A stretch of 11,927 nt of DNA from an uncultured Bacteroidales bacterium. Lineage in GTDB: Bacteria > Bacteroidota > Bacteroidia > Bacteroidales > Bacteroidaceae. A program made the translations under genes and the position numbers. How positions within the stretch are numbered: the stretch's first letter is position 1; each line of letters starts with the position of its first letter. The notes below the pieces were generated by a model, which was not told the origin of the DNA, ran no database searches, and saw only the letters and a list, made by a program, of their open reading frames with translations. This document shows, one piece after another, positions 6,001 through 11,927 of this stretch. Where the stretch lies: NCBI GenBank assembly GCA_902803195.1, contig CADCOX010000107.1, forward strand, positions 1-11,927, given 5' to 3'.

Positions 6001-7189
6001 ATCCTTCAACGAACTGCAGTATTTCACAGGCCTGCAAGAAATTGAGGCTTTCGCATTTGCCTATTGTGAAAACCTCGCCAGCATCAAACTGCCCTCCAAC
6101 ATTAAATCTATTGGCAATCAGGCATTCCATAACACCAACCTCTATTCCATCGAGATACCCGAGGGCGTCACAACAATCTTTGGTGCTGCATTCTATGATT
6201 GCAAGCAGCTTTCCAGCGTCATACTGCCGTCCACGCTCTTAAGAATCAGCACGAATGCCTTCAATGGCTGTAGCAACCTCAGATTCATCACAATACCCGA
6301 GAGCGTCACTGAGTTTGGCAGCTATACCTTCAATAATTGCACGGCACTCACACAGGTACGCGTCAAGTGGGACACGCCTTTGGAGATAGGCGACGTCGAC
6401 CCATTCCCCACCCGCGCTGACATCACCCTTCTCGTTCCGCCCCATACCAGCGACGCCTATCGCAATGCGCCCTACTGGCAGGACTTCTTCCAGATCCGGG
6501 AAGATGAACCTGCATGGCTCACCTATACCGACGAGAACGGCGACATCTATCAGTACGAGCCAGGCTACTCCGCACAACTCTACCGCTATGCCGACAAGAA
6601 CGGCCGCACCACCTTCGTAATGCCCGAGAGCATCACCGTCGACGGCGTCTCATATCCCGTCACAGCTATCGCAGGGCTCCACTCCAGCTACCTCCAGTCG
6701 CTCACCATACCCGCCAGCGTCACCACCGTCAAGGACGAAGCCTTCTCCTGTCTCATAGCTCCCGACCAGGGACTCACGCTCAAGGATATTCGCATGCTCG
6801 GCAGCGAGCCGCCCGCAGTAGGCAGCTTCAGCAGCTGGACCAATTCGTTGGTTGTGTACAACCTCGAGATGCAACATCAGTACCCCGACGACCCCAGCAA
6901 GCTGGTCAGCTTCAAGGACATTCTCCTCGAAGTGCCAGCTGGCACCAAGGCCGACTACGAGGCAGCCAACCTATGGAAGGAGTTCACCGTCAAGCAATAC
7001 GAGGCATCCTTCATCCAAGGCGATGTCAACGACGACGACAAGGTCACCATTGCCGACGTCACCGCCCTTGTCAACGTCATCCTGGGCAAAGCCACGGCTC
7101 CAGCCAGTGGAGTGGCCGACGTCAACGGCGACCATAAGGTCACCATTGCTGACGTGACGGCTTTGGTGAATATCATCTTGGGGAAGTAA
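3020..7189 (+). CDS. Exported BspA-like LRR/DUF285 protein with dockerin-like C-terminus
   Basis: The product has 1389 residues from the ATG at 3020, chosen because it opens a signal peptide (MKTKNFLIMLLL, cleavage likely after AMA at about residue 22) downstream of a good promoter. After a beta-rich N-terminal part, residues about 179-530 are BspA-type leucine-rich repeats (LRR_5; pattern IP.SVT.I...AF.GC). Residues 621-907 hold eleven DUF285 repeats. An EF-hand loop D957-T-D-H-D-G-E-L-S-T-A-E968 has all calcium ligands. A second LRR_5 block covers about 991-1160 and a short third about 1160-1320. Each block ends with a cap VP.GT..AY..A.YW..F (from residues 510, 1139, 1305). The end (1334-1389) is a pair of calcium-binding dockerin-like repeats. 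BspA proteins are surface adhesins binding fibronectin, fibrinogen or other bacteria; the ligand here is unknown. No cohesin, PorSS-type C-terminal signal or lipoprotein Cys is visible. It stands alone as a single-gene unit. Confidence 0.93.
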   Translation: MKTKNFLIMLLLAVLMPVLAMAQNCTITVSQDGGYTAPLSTISYTRGGGNSGFIRTNPQTVTCNQGESFSLSIPCSGDYAPTQVTISYGNETQVVTLTPRLDQSTGTAFTVPSTSTASVIIHWTPIVAKNVTLGDFTYSLLYYDSSITPSRQAIVKTYNGTLTSFRTSESITYSGNTYNVVSVEQNAFRNNTSILLLRLPSSIREIPSTMMQGCTSLKGCVIDGPITEIPFKAFDGCTSLNSSTSILSSNLFTVPATVTTIGGEAFMNSTSLKTVAIYTPVRAIAGSAFNGCSDDLLIRFQPSGSNTTLGTGSKLFSDYCGVHKMEVMSGITAIGDQTFAGCNALTNFTLTSDVQTLGNNVFNGSVQDLSVTINKGTSAGQINSYLFQNVSNVKSLTIGSGITQILAYAFKNCTNLTTVSLPSTLTTIAFQAFYGCPNITNLVIPSSVQNIYTQAFYDYTGPVNIPSSVTAIESGAFFNATNVTVNWETPLTLSSNPFSSALQPNATLHVPTGTVDAYRVANYWKNFGTITDGTTTSTLDYAVLSTDGKTLTFYHDSNQANREGTIYSLNTGSVNPGWFGQKESVESVVFNSSFASARPTTTYRWFYGMSNLTSITGLSYLNTSEVTNMEYMFFRCSKLTSLNLNLSGFNTSKVTKMKFIFGECSGLTSLNVAGFNTANVSDMSAMFQGCSALTTLDLSSFNTANVTTMALMFSKCSNLTSLDLSSFNTANVKEMSFMFYACYALTSLDISSFRTPKVTSMSYMFNNCRALTSLDVSRFSTVNVTSMNQMFTSCWNLTDLDVSSFTTVKVTNMYAMFSHCRKLTAIDVSGFNTENVTDMDEMFSNCISVKRLDLHKWDTSSVTDMTSMFSNASELTTIYVGDSWITANVTASNNMFSDCTKLVGGAGTTYNDSNPKDATYARIDGGPSSSSPGYFTSAQNIIFADSNVKAICVAKWDTDHDGELSTAEAAAVTSFGSYYDDPNSLIFAGNSEIQSFNELQYFTGLQEIEAFAFAYCENLASIKLPSNIKSIGNQAFHNTNLYSIEIPEGVTTIFGAAFYDCKQLSSVILPSTLLRISTNAFNGCSNLRFITIPESVTEFGSYTFNNCTALTQVRVKWDTPLEIGDVDPFPTRADITLLVPPHTSDAYRNAPYWQDFFQIREDEPAWLTYTDENGDIYQYEPGYSAQLYRYADKNGRTTFVMPESITVDGVSYPVTAIAGLHSSYLQSLTIPASVTTVKDEAFSCLIAPDQGLTLKDIRMLGSEPPAVGSFSSWTNSLVVYNLEMQHQYPDDPSKLVSFKDILLEVPAGTKADYEAANLWKEFTVKQYEASFIQGDVNDDDKVTIADVTALVNVILGKATAPASGVADVNGDHKVTIADVTALVNIILGK
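4880..5740 (+). repeat. Eleven 26-residue DUF285 repeats (78-bp period)
   Basis: Repeats start at 4880 (28 codons), then every 78 bp from 4964 to 5588 (the tenth has 27 codons), and the last at 5669. The unit consensus is FNTANVTxMxxMFxxCxxLT followed by SLDLSS. Repeats 3, 4 and 5 all begin FNTANV but differ at many synonymous positions, so the array is old rather than a recent expansion. These are the DUF285 (Mycoplasma-type surface protein) repeats commonly joined to BspA LRRs, probably forming a solenoid. Confidence 0.9.
7019..7186 (+). repeat. Duplicated dockerin-like calcium-binding segment
   Basis: Two copies begin at residues 1335 (DVNDDDKVTIADVTALVNVI) and 1367 (DVNGDHKVTIADVTALVNII), 32 residues apart. 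Each has the D-x-N-x-D-x-x-V-T-x-x-D calcium loop and following helix of type I dockerin repeats. The protein copies are almost identical but the DNA is not: the first uses mostly C-ending codons and the second many T/G-ending ones, which indicates long separation or selection against recombination. No cohesin partner is in this window. Confidence 0.85.
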
Positions 7190-7234
7190 AAGGGCCTCTG
7201 CTTCTTCCCCAGTTCACTCCGTAGTCAATCGAAA

Positions 7235-7269
7235 CTCCGCCAGCGCTAAAGTATGAAGCGCTGGCGGAG
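7235..7269. terminator. Hairpin between convergent genes
   Basis: CTCCGCCAGCGCT (7235-7247) and AGCGCTGGCGGAG (7257-7269) form a perfect 13-bp, G+C-rich stem with a 9-nt loop. It lies 45 nt after the BspA stop and 6 nt after the end of the minus-strand ATPase gene. On the minus strand it is followed by TTTCGATT, a weak T-run; on the plus strand there is none. It probably ends ATPase transcription and may also block read-through from the other side or protect both mRNA 3' ends. Confidence 0.75.
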
Positions 7270-7275
7270 CCATAT

Positions 7276-8418
7276 TCATGGAAGCCTTTTCAGCCAAAGT
7301 GCTAAGAACCGATCGTAGACTACATAGCCTGACTCCTGTTGATAAACCAGTTCTTTGTCCAATAGTACATCAAGTGCTGTTTTTATACTGCTGGCGCTGG
7401 GAAGGTCATACCGCTTGATAAACACACTGCTCTGAGGGTTTGCAACGTTAGTCGCTTTAGCTATGGCTTTCAATAAAGATAGTTGATTGCTAGTCAGGAA
7501 CATCATAAGGCCTTCATATTGCATGCTGTTCCTGTTGACGACATGCTGAATAGCGTCTTGTACTTGTTGCGGGCTGCTTACATGTCGCTCCGTTTCATAC
7601 AGACGGTTAAGAATCTGCTGTACATTGTATGTTATGCCATCGAACGTTTGATAGATAGAATGGAATGATTCCTCTGAGAGGCTTCCCTTTTTCGCCTCAA
7701 AGAAATGTCGGGCAAAATCGTAATAGATTTCCTCATGCAAAGGTGGCAACCCCATGGATGCTGTACTCTGAAAGAAAGGACGTTCGGGAGAGTTGAACAT
7801 CTGAGCCATCATGTGCAGCTTGCTACCGGCGAAGATAAAATGTACATTTGGAGCGAACTGGATATATGACCTTAACAAAGCTTCAGTGCCTGCTTCGGGA
7901 TAGTTGGCAATTTGCTGAAATTCATCGATGCCAATATAAACCGGTCGCTTACACTGATTCAGGTAGTCGAACACCATCTTTAGTGAAACGGTCGATTGAG
8001 AGGCCTCCATGCTTAGCGACACCGTTGGAGCGCCTGTAACGGAATCTACGCTGAACACTGGTCGCCAAGCACCGAAGAACTCCATCAAACACTTCATCGC
8101 CTTGCGCTCGGTAGGCAGCGCTTGCTGCATAATGGCCGTTCCTAACATGTGAACAAATTCATGCAGGTTCTTCGTAGAGAAAATGTCGACATAGATGCAT
8201 ATAACATCCTTGTTCATGCTTTTTAGCCTATAGAATACATTCCATATTAGCCCTGTTTTGCCAATTCTTCGAGGTGCAATAAGCGTAGTATTACGTCCAT
8301 TTTGCAAATTTGATATTAATTCTTCAGTCTCTTCTGTGCGGTCGCAGAAGTACTCTGGTCTCACATAACCCGAACATATAAAAGGATTTGTGATGTTGCG
8401 AGAACTCTTTTTAGCCAT
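7276..8418 (-). CDS. AAA+ ATPase of the archaeal-type (PF01637-like) family
   Basis: The 380-residue product belongs to the P-loop ATPases first noted in Archaea and abundant in Bacteroidota. It opens with the usual NPF...VRPEYFCDR stretch (residues 11-27). Walker A is APRRIGKT (48-55), with Ala replacing the first Gly as is common in this family. Walker B is YIGIDEF (161-167) with D165 and catalytic E166. A sensor-like FIFAGSK lies at 194-200. Residues about 300-380 look like a C-terminal winged helix, ending RFLALWLKRLP. The cellular role of these ATPases is not settled. It is transcribed alone: a terminator lies upstream at 8585-8636, a -7 element at 8495-8502, and a hairpin follows the stop. 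No toxin, nuclease or transposase partner is beside it. The start ATG (8416-8418) has no Shine-Dalgarno. Confidence 0.88.
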   Translation of the reverse strand: MAKKSSRNITNPFICSGYVRPEYFCDRTEETEELISNLQNGRNTTLIAPRRIGKTGLIWNVFYRLKSMNKDVICIYVDIFSTKNLHEFVHMLGTAIMQQALPTERKAMKCLMEFFGAWRPVFSVDSVTGAPTVSLSMEASQSTVSLKMVFDYLNQCKRPVYIGIDEFQQIANYPEAGTEALLRSYIQFAPNVHFIFAGSKLHMMAQMFNSPERPFFQSTASMGLPPLHEEIYYDFARHFFEAKKGSLSEESFHSIYQTFDGITYNVQQILNRLYETERHVSSPQQVQDAIQHVVNRNSMQYEGLMMFLTSNQLSLLKAIAKATNVANPQSSVFIKRYDLPSASSIKTALDVLLDKELVYQQESGYVVYDRFLALWLKRLP

Positions 8419-8453
8419 GACTGTTATAGTTTATTTCGCTTTATATATAACGT

Positions 8454-8478
8454 AAATCCCATGACGGAAATCCCGTGA
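8454..8478 (-). repeat. Short direct repeat in the ATPase 5' leader
   Basis: AAATCCCATGA (8454-8464) and AAATCCCGTGA (8468-8478), plus strand, differ at one base and repeat with a 14-bp period. They lie between the predicted transcription start and the ATPase start codon, 36 nt above the gene. CGGAAA (8465-8470) can also pair with TTTCCG (8484-8489). They could bind a regulator or be chance; evidence is slight. Confidence 0.4.
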
Positions 8479-8494
8479 TAGCTTTTCCGCGATG

Positions 8495-8502
8495 CAAAGA
8501 TA
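8495..8502 (-). promoter_or_regulatory. Candidate -7 element for the ATPase gene
   Basis: The minus strand reads TATCTTTG, a perfect match to the Bacteroidota -7 consensus TANNTTTG, about 77 nt upstream of the start codon. No clear TTTG is seen at the right distance for a -33 element. A second, weaker candidate lies further upstream: an ATTG followed after 19 nt by TACCTTTA. The location after a terminator and before the ATPase supports a promoter here. Confidence 0.5.
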
Positions 8503-8584
8503 TGTATTATTCTTTAATAAAGGTATAAGCCTACGCTTTTTTTACAATGATTAACACATGAGAGCAGCTTGAATCGCTGGACAT

Positions 8585-8636
8585 AAAAAACGCCCTGCAG
8601 CACAAAAGCTTCGGAATGCTTTTGCCCTACAGGGCG
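8585..8636 (-). terminator. Intrinsic terminator after the HEAT/DUF1080 gene
   Basis: Outer stem CGCCCTG (8591-8597) pairs with CAGGGCG (8630-8636), and inner stem CAAAAGC (8603-8609) pairs with GCTTTTG (8618-8624) around an 8-nt loop. On the minus strand the stem is followed by TTTTTTA (plus-strand A-run at 8585-8590). It lies about 30 nt past the stop of the minus-strand gene ending at 8669. Confidence 0.88.
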
Positions 8637-8668
8637 AATCTGTTTCGTTGTGGTTATCGACTTATCGT

Positions 8669-10996
8669 TCAGCGGCGCTTTGCGGTCTTGCCTTTCTTCT
8701 GCTTGGAGAGGTCGAGGACGCGGATGTTGCGTAGCTTCAAGCCTTCGCCATGACCGCAGAAGCTGATGAAGCCTTCCTTGTTGAAGAGGCCGGGATGGCT
8801 CTGGTGGTCGACGGTGTAGGGGTTGGGCTTACCCTCTTCGGGTGCCATGTTATGACCTTGACAAGCCTTGCGGATGTCGCCGTTCACGAGCACTTCGCCG
8901 TTCAGGGTGACGGTGATATGGTCGCCCACGGCGCGAATCTCCTCGTAGTTCCATTCGCCCAGGGGCTTGTGCTTGATGCGTTTGGCTGGGATGATGCCAT
9001 AGACCGAGCCGTGGACTTGATACTCACGCAGCCCCTTATAGATAGGATCGTCGTGATCCAGGATTTGGATTTCCATACCATCGTAGGCGGCGTCGACGCC
9101 ATCCTTCGTGCGAATGCCTACGCCATTGTTGATGCCCGGACGTACGAAGCAGAACTCAAAGCGGAAGACGAAGTCGGAGTATTTCTTGTTCGTGTAGAGA
9201 TTGCCTTCGGCCCCGTAGTTGGCGCTGACGTAGATGGCTCCGTCAATGGGCAGGTAGTTGACTTTGCCGCCGTGCCACTGGTCGAGGTTCGTGCCGTCGA
9301 AGAGCATTTCGTAGCCAGCTTTTTCCTCCTCTGCCGAAAGCGTCGTTACCTTGGCCGTGACGGCGTTCGGGTCGTCGATGATCTTAGGCAGGATGGTGTT
9401 CACCTGATCCACGGCATAGCCGGCATCGGCATTCTCGGTGTGACTCTTGAACACGTTCTGTGCTTTGAGGAGTAGGTCGCGGATGTGTGCGCCACGCTGC
9501 AGGCTCTCGTTCTTATCGATGAGGTCGGCCACGGCATGGGCGGCGGCGAGGTCGTTCTCCTTCACATTCATGTACTCAGCTGCGAGGTTGAGGGCAGGCT
9601 CGTTGTTCAGCGTGCCGAGGGCCTCGAGGAAATAGTTGGCCACGGATGCGGCGGGCTTCATCTCGAGCGCCTGCTTATAGAGCTGGTATTTCTGCAGGCT
9701 AGGCCAGTTGGCGCCCTTGATGAGGGAGAGCGCACGTACAAGCATGGCGTCGCGGTCGGCTACGCTTTCAGTGGCAATGCTCATGAGGGGAGCTACGGCA
9801 TCCACAGAACCCACTTTCAACAGGGCGTTGCGCGCATCGGCGCTCTGAACTGCCGCTGCGGCGATGGCCTGGATGTCATCCTTGTTGCCGCGTTGGGCCA
9901 TGAGGCCGTAGAAGAGGGCGGGGTAGGGCTTGAAGCGTCCCAGGAGGTCGGCGAAGTTGTCGTTCGTGACAATCTGTGCCAGGCTCTTGGCAGCTGCAGC
10001 GTGGAGCTTGTCATTACCGAGGAGGGCAGTCAGCGGCTCATAGGCGGCGGTGATATGGCGCTCACCGGCGAGCGCTACGAGGGCCGGAGCGGCGTTACTA
10101 CCCTGGCCCTTCAGCGCGTTGAGCACACCGTCGGAGATATTGCCGTTGAAAGTCGACAAGGCAGCCGATGCGGCAGCGGCGTGGTCGCCGTTGAGGGCGA
10201 TAATCAGGGACGACAGCGCGTTGATGCCGCCAATCTTACCGGCAGCTTCGATGGCAGCGTCAACCAGTTGGTTGTCCTTCGAGCCGAGAGCCCTGAATAC
10301 AGCTTCGATGTTCTCGGTGTCATGACGATTGCCCAACCAACGGATGACGTCGGTCTGGGCGTCGGTCTTCAGCTTGGGGAAAGCCTTGACGACGAGGGGA
10401 GCCAGGGCTGCACCTCCCAGCTCGAGGGCGGTGTTGCGCAGCTGGCGGTCGCCACTCTTCTTGAGGGTGTTCAGCAGGAGCTTGTTCACCTTCTGAGCCG
10501 GTGTGGCAGCTACTTTGTCGCGGAAGTCAGCGATGGCGCGCGAAGCGGGCGCTATCGTAGCGAGGTCCTCGACGGCGTGCTTCACTTCAACGCTGCCCGG
10601 CGTGAGTTTGTTCAACTGATCGCGCAAGAAGACTTTGTTGCCCTCGTCGGTGCATTTGGCCAGAGCCGCCTCAAGGCCTTTCTTGACGGCCGCGCACTGT
10701 GCCTCGCGTCCTTTCTGGGTCACGTAGCTCGTCAGCCCGTCGATGGCATATTGGAATGGAGCATTCTTGCCCTCGGCAGAAGGTCCCAGCATGTCAGCCA
10801 GTTGCTGCACGCCTTCGGCGCCTGTGCCTGCTATCTCGCTCATCACCTGTTCCAGAGCTTCAAGGTTCTGGGCTGGCAGCTGAGCCAGTCCGTCGGCAAT
10901 GATGGTGCTGGCCACGCGGTTGCGGCTGTCCTGGGCGGTGGCGGTGAAGGGCAGAAGGAATGAAAGAAGTAGAATAAGATATTTAAGGTGTTTCAT
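8669..10996 (-). CDS. Secreted HEAT-repeat protein with C-terminal DUF1080 (3-keto-glycoside hydrolase-like)
   Basis: The 775-residue product starts with a type I signal peptide (MKHLKYLILLLSFLLPFTAT, cut likely after ATA before QD), so it is probably periplasmic; there is no lipobox Cys. Residues about 185-470 are helical, alanine-rich HEAT-like repeats (for example LRNTALELGGAALAPLV, VDAAIEAAGKIGG). Residues about 557-760 form a DUF1080 / 3-keto-disaccharide hydrolase domain (PF06439), a concanavalin-like beta-sandwich, with motifs YEMLFDGTNLDQWHG, FVFRFEFCF, NNGVGIRT, MEIQILD, GSVYGIIPAKR and GEWNYEEI. The last 13 residues are very basic. Members of the DUF1080 family cleave glycosides carrying a 3-keto group, sometimes by elimination. 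The gene directly upstream is a Gfo/Idh/MocA oxidoreductase, the class that can make such 3-keto sugars, which supports a shared pathway. Substrate and exact chemistry cannot be told from sequence. The ATG at 10994-10996 is chosen because it begins the signal peptide. Confidence 0.88.
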   Translation of the reverse strand: MKHLKYLILLLSFLLPFTATAQDSRNRVASTIIADGLAQLPAQNLEALEQVMSEIAGTGAEGVQQLADMLGPSAEGKNAPFQYAIDGLTSYVTQKGREAQCAAVKKGLEAALAKCTDEGNKVFLRDQLNKLTPGSVEVKHAVEDLATIAPASRAIADFRDKVAATPAQKVNKLLLNTLKKSGDRQLRNTALELGGAALAPLVVKAFPKLKTDAQTDVIRWLGNRHDTENIEAVFRALGSKDNQLVDAAIEAAGKIGGINALSSLIIALNGDHAAAASAALSTFNGNISDGVLNALKGQGSNAAPALVALAGERHITAAYEPLTALLGNDKLHAAAAKSLAQIVTNDNFADLLGRFKPYPALFYGLMAQRGNKDDIQAIAAAAVQSADARNALLKVGSVDAVAPLMSIATESVADRDAMLVRALSLIKGANWPSLQKYQLYKQALEMKPAASVANYFLEALGTLNNEPALNLAAEYMNVKENDLAAAHAVADLIDKNESLQRGAHIRDLLLKAQNVFKSHTENADAGYAVDQVNTILPKIIDDPNAVTAKVTTLSAEEEKAGYEMLFDGTNLDQWHGGKVNYLPIDGAIYVSANYGAEGNLYTNKKYSDFVFRFEFCFVRPGINNGVGIRTKDGVDAAYDGMEIQILDHDDPIYKGLREYQVHGSVYGIIPAKRIKHKPLGEWNYEEIRAVGDHITVTLNGEVLVNGDIRKACQGHNMAPEEGKPNPYTVDHQSHPGLFNKEGFISFCGHGEGLKLRNIRVLDLSKQKKGKTAKRR

Positions 10997-11038
10997 TGCT
11001 TTAAGGGATTAATAGGTTGGTAATTGGAACTGGAGGTG

Positions 11039-11128
11039 CTAGATTGTCTAGAGGCTCTAGATTTTCTAGATTTTCTAGATTTTCTAGATTTTCTAGATTT
11101 TCTAGATCTTCTAGATCTTCTAGAGACC
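11039..11128 (-). repeat. Ten 9-bp CTAGATTTT-type tandem repeats
   Basis: Plus-strand units from 11039 are CTAGATTGT, CTAGAGGCT, five copies of CTAGATTTT (11057-11101), two of CTAGATCTT (11102-11119) and CTAGAGACC (11120-11128). Uniform units sit in the middle and degenerate ones at both ends. Consecutive units create the palindrome TCTAGA, so neighbours can pair as 6-bp stems with 3-nt loops, and TAG triplets recur. The array fills most of the 132-bp gap between the oxidoreductase stop codon (itself CTA on the plus strand, directly abutting the array) and the DUF1080 gene, ending 42 nt before that start. An open frame running through it on either strand is only a product of the 9-bp period. 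Confidence 0.92.
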
Positions 11129-11927
11129 CTATATCTTCCACTCTCCTCGCATTGGCTGATCCACGAGGGCGTTGGCAGCGTCGTCGCCGATGAACAGCTG
11201 GGTCTTCGGGTCGAAGTTCAGTTCGCGGCGTCCGAGGCGCAGACCTACGGCACCCATGTTCACGAGCGTACAGCTGTGGTGGCCGTTGTCCTCGTTGAGG
11301 GCGAACTTCTGGCGGGTGCGTACGCACTCGAGGAAGTCGGTGCGCTGCGGTTCTGGGTCGGGCAGCTCGTTCAACTTGTTCCAGACGTCGGGGATGGTGC
11401 ATTCGAAGCCTTTGTAGACCTTGCCTTTCGGCCCTTCGATGTAGGCCAACTTGCCTTGGCTCTCGTAGCCTTCGCCTTCGAGCACGATTTGGCAACCGTC
11501 GGCATACGTATAGGTAATCTTATGCCAGATGCCAACGGCGTCGTAGTGCTGCTGCGGAGCATCGATCTCCACCTTCACCGGGAACTCGTTGTCTTTGCCC
11601 AGCATGTATTGTACGGGGTCCAGGTAGTGCTGACCCATATCGGTCAGTCCGCCGCCGTCGTAGTCCCAATAACCGCGGAAGGTCTGATGTGTGCGGTGTA
11701 CGTTGTAGGGCTTGAAGGGTGCCGGGCCGAGCCACATGTCATAGTTCAGTTCAGCGGGTACGGGTTGAGGCGTGAGGTTGTCCTTGCCTACCCAGAAGAA
11801 TTTCCATGCGAAACCTGTGGCGCCAGAGACGGTCACCTTAAGCGGCCATCCGAGCAGACCGCTCTGGATGAGCTTCTTCAGCGGCTTGACGGGAGTGCCT
11901 AAGCCGTAGAACGTGTCGGTGAAGCGG
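11129..11927 (-). CDS. Gfo/Idh/MocA family oxidoreductase, C-terminal part (partial)
   Basis: The gene runs off the right edge; 265 residues and the TAG stop (11129-11131) are seen, beginning in frame with RFTDTFYGLGTPVKPLKKLI. The visible part is the alpha/beta substrate domain of NAD(P)-dependent Gfo/Idh/MocA dehydrogenases. Family marks include VTVSGATGFAWK, the phrase DMWLGPAPFKPYN, FRGYWDYDGGG and TDMGQHYLDPVQYM; the D-x-G-x-H segment carries the usual catalytic His. The N-terminal Rossmann fold (GxGxxG and EKP) must lie outside the window. An internal GTG at 11836 is not a start, because the homologous sequence continues upstream of it. It is followed on the same strand by the HEAT/DUF1080 gene after a 132-bp repeat-filled spacer, so the two are probably one operon. 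Oxidation of a sugar hydroxyl, possibly at C3, is a family-based inference. Confidence 0.9.
   Translation of the reverse strand, partial: RFTDTFYGLGTPVKPLKKLIQSGLLGWPLKVTVSGATGFAWKFFWVGKDNLTPQPVPAELNYDMWLGPAPFKPYNVHRTHQTFRGYWDYDGGGLTDMGQHYLDPVQYMLGKDNEFPVKVEIDAPQQHYDAVGIWHKITYTYADGCQIVLEGEGYESQGKLAYIEGPKGKVYKGFECTIPDVWNKLNELPDPEPQRTDFLECVRTRQKFALNEDNGHHSCTLVNMGAVGLRLGRRELNFDPKTQLFIGDDAANALVDQPMRGEWKI

Noticed and set aside
6514..7137. Arginine-rich open frame of 207 codons on the plus strand
   Set aside because: It is an out-of-phase shadow inside the BspA-like gene, whose LRR and dockerin-like motifs run through the whole interval.
8750..10963. Plus-strand open frames opposite the HEAT/DUF1080 gene
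   Set aside because: They are antisense to a gene with clear signal peptide, HEAT and DUF1080 motifs and show no domain of their own.
11001..11902. Open frames through the 9-bp array, giving repeated ENL or LDF tripeptides
   Set aside because: A 9-bp period always yields a three-residue repeat; the frames overlap the oxidoreductase out of phase or antisense and resemble no protein.

Overview
The window looks like chromosomal DNA of a Bacteroidales bacterium, most likely Prevotella-like. The gene order rpsI-rpsB-tsf, the absence of Shine-Dalgarno sequences before any start codon, a TTTG-N20-TAATTTTG promoter of the Bacteroidota type, a huge BspA-like leucine-rich-repeat surface protein ending in dockerin-like repeats, and a secreted HEAT/DUF1080 protein next to a Gfo/Idh/MocA oxidoreductase all point there. 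Assignment to genus is inference.

Region 1 (1-2520, + strand) is housekeeping translation: the last 29 codons of ribosomal protein S9, then S2 (rpsB) and elongation factor Ts (tsf), closed by a strong intrinsic terminator at 2481-2520. I see no convincing Bacteroidota promoter inside it, so it is probably one transcript coming from rplM-rpsI outside the window. Its two internal spacers are unusual. The rpsI-rpsB spacer carries two inverted arrays of GTAAATN-type heptads, a structured stretch that may be an S2 leader, and an 8-bp degenerate array just before rpsB. The rpsB-tsf spacer carries GTGAAAA heptads facing TTTTCAT heptads, which together can form an uninterrupted 36-bp RNA stem (31 Watson-Crick and 5 G.U pairs) ending 6 nt before the tsf start.

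Region 2 (2521-7234, + strand) is a non-coding stretch with several hairpins, a good promoter at 2937-2968, and one giant gene (1389 aa) for an exported BspA-type LRR/DUF285 protein with an EF-hand and a C-terminal dockerin-like pair.

Region 3 (7235-11927, - strand) is convergent to region 2. In transcription order it holds the C-terminal two thirds or so of a Gfo/Idh/MocA oxidoreductase, a 132-bp spacer filled by ten 9-bp CTAGATTTT-type repeats, a secreted HEAT-repeat/DUF1080 protein, an intrinsic terminator, then a separately promoted AAA+ (archaeal-type) ATPase whose end meets the BspA gene at a shared 13-bp hairpin. The oxidoreductase and DUF1080 protein plausibly cooperate in 3-keto-glycoside breakdown.

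The most interesting signal is not a gene. Three of the operon-internal spacers are filled with short degenerate tandem repeats of unrelated sequence (7, 8 and 9 bp units), and two of these loci have facing arrays that fold into long hairpins with similar geometry (arms of 28 and 36 bp, loops of 56 and 58 nt) starting 4-20 nt after a stop codon. I know of no published description of such a class.
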